A stretch of DNA of 64,000 nucleotides from Pseudoduganella sp. (GTDB lineage Bacteria; Pseudomonadota; Gammaproteobacteria; Burkholderiales; Burkholderiaceae_D): positions 1 to 64,000 of the forward strand of contig JAJTCO010000001.1 in NCBI GenBank assembly GCA_021323265.1, given 5' to 3'. How positions within the stretch are numbered: position 1 is the first letter of the stretch; each line of letters opens with the position of its first letter. The notes below the pieces were generated by a model. It worked only from the letters and a program-made list of their open reading frames with translations. It was not told the origin of the DNA and did no database searches. Shown here piece by piece: positions 1 through 8,123 of the stretch. A program made the position numbers and the translations under genes.

Positions 1-370
1 TAAAGAGTTCGTTGGCGCCGGCCAGGGATGGATGCGCCAGCTTTGCCAGTTCCGCGCTCAAGGTACCCACGGGGCATCCGTACAGCGTGATCTTGGCCCG
101 GTTCCTGATCAGTATCTCGATGAAGCAGCCGATGCGCGCCTCCGGCGTTTGCGCCTCGCTTTCCCATTGCTGCAGCATGCCGCGCGTATGCGCCAGGCGC
201 CGTTCGATCACTGCCGTCAGGATGTCGTCCTTGGACTTGAAGTGATGGTAAAAATTACCGCGCGAGATATTGACAGCTGCTGCGACGTCGGAGAAGGACG
301 TGTGTTCGAAACCCTGCCGGTAGAACAGATCGTCTGCCGACTCCACTATGCGGTCGCGTGTTGAGCTCAT
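1..370 (-). CDS. TetR family transcriptional regulator (C-terminus cut by window edge)
   Basis: The minus-strand frame opens with ATG at 370 and runs off the left edge without a stop, so about 123 residues are visible. Residues 1-55 form a TetR N-terminal DNA-binding domain: the helix-turn-helix contains SDVAAAVNISRGNFYHHFKS, the family's usual recognition-helix signature. The rest is the start of the ligand-binding helical domain, with a Cys in LYGCPVGTL, a motif common in the TetR_C_11-like subgroup. A short inverted repeat lies 17-28 bases upstream of the start and is a likely autoregulatory operator. The effector and target genes cannot be told, because the gene downstream of its C-terminus is outside the window. 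Confidence 0.88.
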   Translation of the reverse strand, partial: MSSTRDRIVESADDLFYRQGFEHTSFSDVAAAVNISRGNFYHHFKSKDDILTAVIERRLAHTRGMLQQWESEAQTPEARIGCFIEILIRNRAKITLYGCPVGTLSAELAKLAHPSLAGANELF

Positions 371-386
371 ATGCACTGGGGTGGTG

Positions 387-398
387 GGACAAGTGTCC
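387..398. promoter_or_regulatory. Inverted repeat, likely TetR operator
   Basis: The perfect inverted repeat GGACAAGTGTCC (two 5-base arms, 2-base centre) sits just upstream of the tetR-like start codon at 370. Its position fits an autoregulatory operator. This is inference from position and symmetry only. Confidence 0.4.
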
Positions 399-444
399 TA
401 ATCCTACGAGGGGGGCACGGCGCTGTCAATAGCGGCCTGATCGG

Positions 445-1416
445 CTAATGCAGCGGTAGCGCGAGGCGCGCCTCCAGCCCGCCGCCGGGGCGGTTGGCCA
501 GGACCAGCGTGCCGCCCAGCGTCGCGCACAGTTCGCGGGCGATCGACAGGCCAAGACCGGTGCCGCCGCTGTCGCGGTTGCGTGAGCCTTCCAGGCGGAA
601 GAAGGGTTCGAATACCGCTTCCAGCTGGTCTTCCGGGATGCCGGGGCCGCGATCGCCGACAACGATGCTCAGGCAGGTGGCGTCCGCCGTGGCCGACACG
701 TCCGCCGATCCGGCGTAGTTGAGCGCGTTGTTGATGACATTGCCCAGCAATCGCCGCAGCGCGCGCGGGCGGGTGCTGGCGCGCAGTCCTTCCGGCGCCA
801 TCAGCATCACCTGGTGGCCGGCGTCGGCGTAATCGCAGCTTAGGTTATCGAGCAGGGCGTAGATGTCCACCAGGCAGGCCGTTTCGCTGCTCCTGTCCTT
901 GCTGTGGGCATAGGCCAGGCCTTCGTTGACCAGGCTTTCCATGGCGTCCAGGTCGTCCAGCCATTTGTCGCGCGCGGCGGCGTCGCCGAGCAGTTCGGCG
1001 CGCAGGCGCAGGCGGGTGATCGGGGTTTGCAGGTCATGCGAGATGGCGGCGAGGATGCGAACCCGCTCGCTCAGGTGCTGCTCGATGCGCTTGCCCATGC
1101 GGTTGAAGGCGGCGGCGGCGCGCAGCACTTCGGAGGGGCCGGCTTCGGGAATGGCGGTAAAGGGCTTGTCGCCGCCGAATTCTTCGGACGCGTCGGCCAG
1201 TGCGCGCAGCGGCCGGGTGGCGTGGCGGGCGGCGAGCCAGGTGAGCAACAGGGCGGCGACGAATTGGGCGACGAACACGATCACCGGCCAATGGGAGAAC
1301 TGCCTGTGCCAGCCGCTCAGGAAGAACAGGCCAAGGGCCACCTGGGCGAAGACCGTCAACAGGCACCACAGGACGGTCAGGCGCATGAACAGCGTCTTTG
1401 GCAGGAAACGCTTCAT
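445..1416 (-). CDS. Two-component sensor histidine kinase (EnvZ-like)
   Basis: A 323-residue inner-membrane kinase. Two membrane segments (about residues 12-33 and 43-63) are separated by only about ten residues, so there is almost no periplasmic sensor and the signal is probably sensed in the membrane or by a partner. A HAMP-like linker follows, then the H-box ISHDLQTPITR with the phospho-acceptor His127, an N-box (NVINNALNYAG) and the G boxes DRGPGIP and GTGLGLSIA of the HATPase domain. The gene overlaps the 3' end of the upstream response regulator gene by 4 bases, so the two are translationally coupled. The nearest divergent operon is an ABC exporter, a plausible but unproven target. Confidence 0.92.
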   Translation of the reverse strand: MKRFLPKTLFMRLTVLWCLLTVFAQVALGLFFLSGWHRQFSHWPVIVFVAQFVAALLLTWLAARHATRPLRALADASEEFGGDKPFTAIPEAGPSEVLRAAAAFNRMGKRIEQHLSERVRILAAISHDLQTPITRLRLRAELLGDAAARDKWLDDLDAMESLVNEGLAYAHSKDRSSETACLVDIYALLDNLSCDYADAGHQVMLMAPEGLRASTRPRALRRLLGNVINNALNYAGSADVSATADATCLSIVVGDRGPGIPEDQLEAVFEPFFRLEGSRNRDSGGTGLGLSIARELCATLGGTLVLANRPGGGLEARLALPLH

Positions 1417-2138
1417 GTCTGGCCCTGCGGGGAAAACATGTAGCCTTCGCTGCGCACCGTGCGGATATAGGCGGCGTCGCGCGAGCCGTCGCGCAGGCGT
1501 TTGCGCAGGCGGCTCACCAGGATGTCGATCGAGCGGTCGAAGCTGTCCGAATCGTGGCCCTGGGTCAGGCCGAGCAACTGGTCTCGGCTCAGCACGCGCA
1601 TGGGGTGCTCGAGGAAAACGCGCAGCAGGCGGTATTCGGCGCCGCTCAGCGCGACCATGGCGCCGTCGCTATCGAGCAAGTGCCGTGCGCAGTTGTCCAG
1701 GCGCCAGGTGCCGAATTGCTGCAGGGGGGCAGGCAGTCCCTGTGCAGGCGCCGCCTGTGCCATGCGGCTGCGTCGCAGGATGGCGCGCACGCGTGCCACC
1801 AGTTCGCGCGTGGAGAACGGTTTGGCCAGGTAGTCGTCGGCGCCCAGTTCCAGCCCCAGGATGCGGTCGGCCTCTTCGCGCAGCGCGGTGAGCATGAGGA
1901 TGGGCGGCGGGCAGGCGCCGGCTGCGTGCAGTTCGCGGCACAGGCTCAATCCGTCCTCGCCGGGCAGCATCAGGTCCAGCACGATCAGGTCCACGGCGCC
2001 GCCGGCCAGTACGCTGCGCATCTGGCGGCCCCCGTTGGCGATGCTGACGGCAAAGCCGTAGCGTTCGAGGTTTTCGCGTAATAGTTCGCGGATGCCTTGG
2101 TCGTCATCCACGACCAGAATATGGTCCTTGGCTTTCAT
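1413..2138 (-). CDS. OmpR family response regulator
   Basis: A 241-residue regulator. The receiver domain (residues 6-118) has acidic residues D11/D12, the phospho-acceptor Asp55 in VLDLMLPGEDG and the conserved Lys in LAKPF. A winged-helix output domain (about 145-240) carries DSFDRSIDILVSRLRKRL, the OmpR/PhoB recognition region. The ATG at 2138 (MKAKDHILVVDDD) is chosen because it places the receiver at the usual distance. An in-frame upstream start at 2210 would add 24 residues of unrelated sequence and is less likely. It forms an operon with the histidine kinase (4-base overlap) and is divergent from the ABC transporter at 2261. Confidence 0.93.
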   Translation of the reverse strand: MKAKDHILVVDDDQGIRELLRENLERYGFAVSIANGGRQMRSVLAGGAVDLIVLDLMLPGEDGLSLCRELHAAGACPPPILMLTALREEADRILGLELGADDYLAKPFSTRELVARVRAILRRSRMAQAAPAQGLPAPLQQFGTWRLDNCARHLLDSDGAMVALSGAEYRLLRVFLEHPMRVLSRDQLLGLTQGHDSDSFDRSIDILVSRLRKRLRDGSRDAAYIRTVRSEGYMFSPQGQT

Positions 2139-2260
2139 GTGCGCTTTTATAGCCGGGAATTGTGTCTCGATTGTTTCCGGCGTCGATAAAACCGCCATCA
2201 TAAGACACAAGCCAGCAATGCTGCCTGGGTTAAATGCAGGCTTTCCATAAGGAGACCCGT

Positions 2261-2983
2261 ATGCATCACGCCATACCCATTCGTCCCGCCATCATCCTGA
2301 AAGGCGTGGACAAGTATTACAACACACCCGGCGGCCGCTTTGCCGCCTTGCGCGATATCCACCTGGATATCCAGCAGGGCGAGTTCATCGCCGTGGTGGG
2401 CCGCTCCGGCAGCGGCAAGTCCACCCTGATCAACCTGATGGCGGCGCTCGATACGGTCAGCGCGGGGGAACTGTGGCTGGCGGGACAGCCCGTGCACGAG
2501 ATCAGGCACAGCGCCCTGGCCCGGTGGCGCGGGCGGCATATCGGCATCGTGTTCCAGTTCTTCCAGCTGCTGCCGACGCTGACCATCGCGGAGAACGTGA
2601 TGCTGCCGATGGATTTTTGCCACCTCTGGACGCGCCGCGAGCGCCGTGCGCGCGCCATGATGCTGCTGGAACGGCTGGGCATCGCCGGCCACGCGGACAA
2701 ACTGCCGGCCGCCCTGTCCGGCGGGCAGCAGCAGCGCGCGGCGATTGCGCGGGCGCTGGCCAACGATCCGCCGGTGCTGCTGGCCGATGAGCCGACCGGC
2801 AACCTCGATACCGAGACCGCCAGCGCCATCATGGGCCTGTTTGAAGAGCAGGCCGCGCAGGGCCGCACCATACTGATGGCAACGCACGAGCGCGACTTCG
2901 ACCGCATGTTCAATCGTGTCGTCACCCTGGCCGACGGCGCCGTTGCCGGCACAAGCCATGCGCCGCAGGTGCAGCATGCTTAG
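2261..2983 (+). CDS. ABC transporter ATP-binding protein (MacB/LolD type)
   Basis: A 240-residue ATPase with Walker A GRSGSGKST (residues 47-55), signature LSGGQQQR (152 on), Walker B VLLADE (172-177) and the family phrase DEPTGNLD. This places it in the MacB/LolD/FtsE branch, which powers mechanotransmission-type exporters rather than importers. The start at 2261 is preceded by AAGGAG at 2249-2254; the upstream in-frame ATG at 2234 lacks such a site. It overlaps the permease gene by 8 bases. It is divergent from the two-component pair, which may regulate it. The substrate is unknown; lipoprotein, peptide or drug export are all possible. Confidence 0.92.
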   Translation: MHHAIPIRPAIILKGVDKYYNTPGGRFAALRDIHLDIQQGEFIAVVGRSGSGKSTLINLMAALDTVSAGELWLAGQPVHEIRHSALARWRGRHIGIVFQFFQLLPTLTIAENVMLPMDFCHLWTRRERRARAMMLLERLGIAGHADKLPAALSGGQQQRAAIARALANDPPVLLADEPTGNLDTETASAIMGLFEEQAAQGRTILMATHERDFDRMFNRVVTLADGAVAGTSHAPQVQHA

Positions 2984-5354
2984 CCCGCGCTGGCGCAAGC
3001 TGCTGGGTGACGTACGCATGGCTCCCGGCAAGACGGTGCTGATGCTGCTGGCCATCGGCCTGGGCGTGTTCGCCATGATGACGACATTGGGCTCCTACAC
3101 CATCCTGAAGCGCGAGATTGGGCGCAGCTACCAGGTGACCAATCCGCCGTCCGCTACCTTGACCGTCGACACCATCGATGCCGGCTTGCTGGCGGAGGTG
3201 CGCCGGCTGCCCGGCATCGCGCACGCCGAGGCCGCGGGCAAGGCGCGCGCCACCGTGCGCGGCGCCGACGGGAAATGGCTGCCGCTGACCATTTTCATCT
3301 CGCCCGACCTTGGCCGGGCCGGCATCGGCGCCGTGCAGGCGGAGCGGGGCGCCTGGCCGGCACCGGAAGGCGCCATGTTGCTCGAACGCGATGCCCTAGG
3401 CCTTGCCGGGGTGCGCCAGGGCCAGTCCCTCACCATTCGCACCCGCGATGGCAGCGAGCACCAGTTGCCGCTGGCCGGTACGGTGCACGATGCCAGCCTG
3501 CCGCCGGCCAGCCAGGGCACGACTGTGTATGCGTATGCAACGCCGGCTACCGTGGCTTCGCTGGGGCTGGACGCTAAACTGCGCCTGTTGCAGGTGACGG
3601 TGCGGGAGGGCCGCGATGACATGGCCGCCATCGACCGCGAGGCGGCGCGGCTGGCAGCCTGGCTGCGCAGCCGTGGGCACACGGTGGAGCGCATGCAGGT
3701 GCCGCCGCCTGGACGCCATCCGCACGCCGATATTTCCGATGCGGTGCTCGATGTGCAGTTGGCGCTGTCCATCCTCACGCTGTTGCTGGGGGCCGTCATC
3801 AGTGCCAGCGTGGTACACGGCATGGTGGCGCGCCAGGCGCAGCAGATCGGCGTGATGAAGGCGCTGGGTGCAACGACGGGGCAGGTGGCCAGCCTGTATC
3901 TACTGCTGGTGGGCGTGCTGGCTGCCGTCGCCACCGCGGCCGGCATGACCGGCGGTGTGCTGGCTGCACGCGCGATTGCCGACCAGCTGCTGTCGCGGGC
4001 CCTGAATTTCAGCATGTACAGCGCCGCCATTCCGGCCACGGTGTACGGGGCCACGTTCGCCGCCGGCATCGTCCTGCCGCTGCTGTCGGCTGCGCTGCCT
4101 GTCCTGCAGCACTGCCTGCCGCCGCCGCTGCGTTCCATTTCGGCCAACGGCTGCGCCAGTAACTGGTACGCGCCGAGCTCGCGCTGGCTGCCGCCCGCGT
4201 TGCGCAACGCACTGCGGCGGCGCGGCCAACTGGCGCTGAGCCTCCTGCTCCTCGGCTGCGCCGGCGCCTTCTACCTGGCCAGCGTCAACCTGCGCCTGGC
4301 CGCCGACCGGCACCTGCTGCAGGCCGCAGCGGAGCGCCTGCACGACATCGAGTTCCACCTGGATGCACCGGCGCCGGCGGTAACGGTGCTGGAGCGACTG
4401 GCTGGCGTGCCGGGCGTGGTGCGGGCGGAACCGATGTCGCAAGCGCTGGCCGCGCCGGTCGGCGAGCGAGGTGAAGCCATCGAACGGGTGTATCCCGATG
4501 GCGACCACGGCGCGCTGCTGCTGGCCAACATCGCGCAGGACACCCAGCTGCTCAAGCTGGAGATGCTGTCGGGCCGCTGGCTGCAGCCGGGCGACACCGG
4601 CGCCGCGGTCCTGAACAGCCGCGCGCTGGACCTGCTGCCTGCTGCGAAAGTGGGCGATACGCTGCGCCTCTCAAGCCGCGGCAAGCCCGTGAATCTGCTG
4701 GTCGTCGGCATTGCCCGCCAGTTCATGTCGCCCGCCACGGTCTTCGTTACGCCGCCTACCTTCGCGCCGCTGATGATTCGGCCGGCCCATGCGACGGCGT
4801 ATCGCGTGCGCCTGGACCGGCACGACGACGCGTCCATCGAGGCGGCTGCCGGCAGGATCGAAGCCATGCTGCTGGCGCACGGCATGCGCTCGCGCATGAC
4901 GATCACGGAGCCCATGGTGCGCAAGGACGTCGACGGCCATTTCGACCTGCTGCTGCTGATGCTGAAAGGCTTTGCCGTGCTGGCCGCCGCGGTGGGCATG
5001 CTGGGCTTGGCCATGTCGATGGCGGTCGCCGTGGCACAGCGGCGCCGCGAGTTCGCCATCATGCACTGCCTCGGCGCGGGACTGCTGGCCGTGCAAGGCA
5101 CGGTGCTGGGCGAGGCGCTCTGGATCGCCACGGCCAGCATCCCGTTCGCCGTGGCGGCGGCCTTGCCCTTGTCGGCGGGGCTGGGCGCATGGCTTGGCAA
5201 TCTCCTGTTCGGCCTGCCGTTTCCGTTGGCCGTGTCCTGGCCCGACGTCGCCGTGTGGTCGGCGTGCGCCCTGGCCAGCAGCGTGTTGGCCAGCGCCTGG
5301 CCGGCGTGGCGCGCCGCGGTGCCTGCGATCAGGGAGTCGCTGGCGTTCGGCTAA
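2976..5354 (+). CDS. FtsX-like ABC permease, double-domain
   Basis: A 792-residue inner-membrane protein with one N-terminal membrane helix (about 19-40), a periplasmic MacB-type domain, a three-helix FtsX block around residues 265-400 (containing QQIGVMKALGATTGQVASLYL), a second periplasmic domain, and a second FtsX block at the C-terminus (containing REFAIMHCLGAGLLAVQG). This duplicated arrangement is typical of one-subunit permeases of the LolCE/YbbP family. The ATG at 2976 (MLSPRWRKLLGD) overlaps the ATPase gene and starts directly before the first helix. Its stop codon overlaps the stop of the convergent AraC gene. No membrane-fusion partner is encoded alongside, unlike MacAB. Confidence 0.88.
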   Translation: MLSPRWRKLLGDVRMAPGKTVLMLLAIGLGVFAMMTTLGSYTILKREIGRSYQVTNPPSATLTVDTIDAGLLAEVRRLPGIAHAEAAGKARATVRGADGKWLPLTIFISPDLGRAGIGAVQAERGAWPAPEGAMLLERDALGLAGVRQGQSLTIRTRDGSEHQLPLAGTVHDASLPPASQGTTVYAYATPATVASLGLDAKLRLLQVTVREGRDDMAAIDREAARLAAWLRSRGHTVERMQVPPPGRHPHADISDAVLDVQLALSILTLLLGAVISASVVHGMVARQAQQIGVMKALGATTGQVASLYLLLVGVLAAVATAAGMTGGVLAARAIADQLLSRALNFSMYSAAIPATVYGATFAAGIVLPLLSAALPVLQHCLPPPLRSISANGCASNWYAPSSRWLPPALRNALRRRGQLALSLLLLGCAGAFYLASVNLRLAADRHLLQAAAERLHDIEFHLDAPAPAVTVLERLAGVPGVVRAEPMSQALAAPVGERGEAIERVYPDGDHGALLLANIAQDTQLLKLEMLSGRWLQPGDTGAAVLNSRALDLLPAAKVGDTLRLSSRGKPVNLLVVGIARQFMSPATVFVTPPTFAPLMIRPAHATAYRVRLDRHDDASIEAAAGRIEAMLLAHGMRSRMTITEPMVRKDVDGHFDLLLLMLKGFAVLAAAVGMLGLAMSMAVAVAQRRREFAIMHCLGAGLLAVQGTVLGEALWIATASIPFAVAAALPLSAGLGAWLGNLLFGLPFPLAVSWPDVAVWSACALASSVLASAWPAWRAAVPAIRESLAFG

Positions 5355-6376
5355 TCGCGCGTGCCCTGCGCCGCCCGCGCACGCATCTGGCGCGGCGTGG
5401 CGCCGAACCAGCGCTTGCAGCTGCGGGTGAGCACGGACACTTCCGCGTAACCCAGGATGTGGGCGATCTGCGTCATGCCCGGCCCCATGTGCAGGCCGAC
5501 CAGTTCGAGGAACTGCTCCTTGCGCACATCGTCAACCAGTTGCTCGAAGGTGCTGCCTTCGGCCGCCAGGCGCCGCTGCAGGGTGCGCGGGTGGACCGAC
5601 AGGGCGCGCGCCACGTCGGCATGGTGGGCGTGGCCGGCGCTGAGGAAGTTGCGCACCAGCCGGCGCACGCGGTCCGTCAGCAGGGCCTGCGGCTTGCCGC
5701 CCAGCTGCTCCAGGTAGACAAGGGCCAGTTCCTTCATCTGCGGGTCGTTTTCCGACACCGCCACCAGCAGGTCGCTCACGCGCAGGCGCACGGTGGCGCA
5801 CGGCGCCAGGAAGCTGACCGGGCAGCCGTAAGCCTGCCGGTATGCCTCGACCGGCGCCACGGGACCATGCGGCAGCGTCACTTGCTGCGGCCGGATGCGC
5901 GCACCGGTCAGGACCTTCAGTCCCTGGCACACGATCCCCAGCGCCAGGCTGACCACCTGCGGCCGCGCCGTGAGCCTGGCGTGGTTGATATCGAACACCA
6001 CGTCGACCAGTTCCGGGTGGCCGGGCACGGGCTGCGATTCCAGTTTCAGTGCCGGGCTGTGGACGAAGATGTAGCGCGAGGCCAGGGCCAGCGCGTCGCC
6101 CACGGTGGCGGCGTGGCGCAGCAGGACGGCGATCGGGCCCAGCATGCTGATGCCGCGCGCCTGCGCCAGTTGCAGGCCCAGGTCGGGGCAGTCCCCCAGC
6201 GCGGCGGAGTATTCCAGCAGGTTGATGAATCCCTGGTAGGGGATCAGCAGGTCCGGGTCGTGCAGCGCCTGCGGCGGAATGCCGAACCTTTCCAGCAGCC
6301 GGGCCACATTCAGCCCGAGTCCCTTGGCCAGGATGTCGAAGGTCGAGAGGGTGGCGGAGCGTACCAGGACAGTCAT
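5351..6376 (-). CDS. AraC family regulator with N-terminal arabinose-binding-like domain
   Basis: A 341-residue protein. The N-terminal ~200 residues match the effector domain of OruR/ArgR-type AraC regulators (segments LLERFGIPPQALHDPDLLIP and LGDCPDLGLQLAQARG). The C-terminal ~100 residues carry two helix-turn-helix motifs, the second in MTQIAHILGYAEVSVLTRSC followed by KRWFGATPRQMR. The start at 6376 (MTVLVRS) is chosen by family fit; the longer frame upstream encodes low-complexity, antisense-like sequence. The gene diverges from the ThDP enzyme/FAD dehydrogenase operon, and a 21-base-spaced direct repeat between them overlaps its own start codon, suggesting it activates that operon and limits itself. 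Confidence 0.9.
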   Translation of the reverse strand: MTVLVRSATLSTFDILAKGLGLNVARLLERFGIPPQALHDPDLLIPYQGFINLLEYSAALGDCPDLGLQLAQARGISMLGPIAVLLRHAATVGDALALASRYIFVHSPALKLESQPVPGHPELVDVVFDINHARLTARPQVVSLALGIVCQGLKVLTGARIRPQQVTLPHGPVAPVEAYRQAYGCPVSFLAPCATVRLRVSDLLVAVSENDPQMKELALVYLEQLGGKPQALLTDRVRRLVRNFLSAGHAHHADVARALSVHPRTLQRRLAAEGSTFEQLVDDVRKEQFLELVGLHMGPGMTQIAHILGYAEVSVLTRSCKRWFGATPRQMRARAAQGTRD

Positions 6377-6409
6377 GTCGCCAAGTGTTAACTTATTGTC
6401 GCCAAGTGT
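6376..6409. promoter_or_regulatory. Direct repeat, likely AraC operator
   Basis: The 13-base sequence TGTCGCCAAGTGT occurs at 6376-6388 and again at 6397-6409, exactly 21 bases apart (two helical turns) in the same orientation. This is the classic geometry for an AraC dimer bound to tandem half-sites. The left copy overlaps the start codon of the araC-type gene and the right copy is 58 bases before the start of the divergent operon. Confidence 0.65.
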
Positions 6410-6467
6410 CAATACAAGTGGGGCCCGGCGCGCGCATGATGGCGTGAAACCAACATAGGAGACCGCC

Positions 6468-8123
6468 ATGGCAAACGGCGCCCAGGCAATGCTGCGCACC
6501 CTGATCAACGCAGGCGTCGACGTCTGCTTCACCAATCCCGGCACCTCGGAAATGCACTTCGTGGCCGCCCTCGACACGGCGCCGGAAATGCGCGCGGTGC
6601 TGACCCTGTTCGAAGGCGTGGCCACCGGCGCGGCCGACGGTTATGCGCGCATGGCGGGCAAGCCGGCGTCCACGCTGCTGCACCTGGGCTGCGGCCTGGG
6701 CAACGGCCTGGCCAACCTGCACAATGCGCGCAAGGGCCGGGTGCCGGTGATAAACATCGTGGGCGACCACGCCACCTACCACACCAAGTACGACGCGCAG
6801 CTGCAGTCGGACATCGAGACGGCGGCGCGCAATGTCTCGCGCTGGGTGCGCACGTCCTCCAGCACGCAGGCGCTGTGCCAGGACGTGGTGGAAGCTGTGA
6901 TGGCTGCCAACGGCCCGCCCGGACAGGTGGCGACGCTGATCCTGCCGGCCGACGTGTCCTGGGGCGAGGGCGCGCAGCCGTTGCCGGCGCCGGCACCGGT
7001 CCGGCCGCCGCTGGCCGACGACGTCGTGATCGAGCGCATTGCCGGCGTGCTCAAGGCGGGCGGCAAGAGCGCCATCCTGCTGGGTGGGCGCGCCTTGCGC
7101 GAGCCGGGTTTGCTGCCGGCGGCGCGCATTGCCGCCAAATCGGGCGCGCGCCTGTACGCGGAGGTGTTCCCGACCCGCTTTGAACGCGGCGCCGGCCTGC
7201 CGCACGCCGAGCGCATCGCCTACCTGGCCGAACTGGCATCGGTGCAGCTGGCCGGGCTGGAGAACCTGGTGCTGGTCGATGCGCGCGCGCCGGTGTCCTT
7301 CTTCGCCTACCCGGGCAAGAAGAGCTACCTGGTGCCGGAGGGCTGCACCGTGCATGACCTGGCCTTGCCGGAGCAGGATGCGGTGGGGAGCTTGCAGCGC
7401 CTGTGCCAGGCCATGGGCGCGGCGCAAGCCACGCCGGCGCTGCAGGCCGCGCAGCGTCCCGGGCGGCCGCGCGGCAAGCTGACGGCGGAGAAGGTGTGCA
7501 AGGCGGTCGGCCACCTGCTGCCGGAGAACGCCATCATCGTCGACGAGGCGCAGACTTCCGGCACCATGCTGCCCATGTTTACCGCCGGTGCGCCGCGCCA
7601 CGACGTGCTGGCCCTGACCGGCGGCGCCATCGGCCAGGGCTTGCCGGCTGCCGTCGGTGCGGCGGTGGCCTGTCCCGAGCGCCCGGTGCTGGCGCTGGTG
7701 GGCGACGGCTCCTCGATGTACACCATCCAGGCCCTGTGGACCATGGCGCGCGAGAAGCTGAACGTGGTCTCGGTCATCTTCAACAACCATTCCTACGGCA
7801 TCCTGAACATCGAGCTGGAGCGGGTGGGGGCGGAAAAGGCGGGCCCCAAGGCCAGGTCCCAGCTCGACCTGAACGGCCCGGGCCTGGATTTCGTGCAGCT
7901 GGCGCAAGGCATGGGCGTGCCGGCCACGCGCGCCACCACGGCCGAGGAATTCACGGCGGCGCTGGAGCGTGCCCTGGCCACGCCCGGCCCGCACCTGATT
8001 GAGGCGGTGGTGCCGAGCGTGTTCTCGGGCCTCAAGCTGCGCGTGTTGCCCTACCTTCTGCGTTCGCTGGAGAACCTGCCGCCGGCGGTGGCGCGCGCCC
8101 TCAAGCGCAAGGTGGCGCCGTGA
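6468..8123 (+). CDS. Thiamine-diphosphate enzyme, acetolactate synthase large-subunit-like
   Basis: A 551-residue protein with the three-domain acetohydroxyacid synthase/benzoylformate decarboxylase fold: N-terminal pyrimidine-binding domain with catalytic Glu49 in TLFEGVATGAADGYARM, a central domain, and a C-terminal pyrophosphate-binding domain with GDG at 412-414 and the matching Asn about 27 residues later (VIFNNHSYGI). AGGAGA precedes the ATG. No small regulatory subunit or other ilv gene is adjacent, so this is probably not the housekeeping IlvB. It overlaps the FAD dehydrogenase gene by 4 bases and is likely controlled by the divergent AraC protein. A role in degrading a small keto acid, aldehyde or acyloin is possible; the substrate is unknown. 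Confidence 0.82.
   Translation: MANGAQAMLRTLINAGVDVCFTNPGTSEMHFVAALDTAPEMRAVLTLFEGVATGAADGYARMAGKPASTLLHLGCGLGNGLANLHNARKGRVPVINIVGDHATYHTKYDAQLQSDIETAARNVSRWVRTSSSTQALCQDVVEAVMAANGPPGQVATLILPADVSWGEGAQPLPAPAPVRPPLADDVVIERIAGVLKAGGKSAILLGGRALREPGLLPAARIAAKSGARLYAEVFPTRFERGAGLPHAERIAYLAELASVQLAGLENLVLVDARAPVSFFAYPGKKSYLVPEGCTVHDLALPEQDAVGSLQRLCQAMGAAQATPALQAAQRPGRPRGKLTAEKVCKAVGHLLPENAIIVDEAQTSGTMLPMFTAGAPRHDVLALTGGAIGQGLPAAVGAAVACPERPVLALVGDGSSMYTIQALWTMAREKLNVVSVIFNNHSYGILNIELERVGAEKAGPKARSQLDLNGPGLDFVQLAQGMGVPATRATTAEEFTAALERALATPGPHLIEAVVPSVFSGLKLRVLPYLLRSLENLPPAVARALKRKVAP

Noticed and set aside
445-2138. The two-component pair as CusRS/CzcRS controlling the metal pumps
   Set aside because: It is 10 kb away, divergent from an ABC exporter, and the kinase lacks the periplasmic metal-sensor domain of CusS/CzcS.
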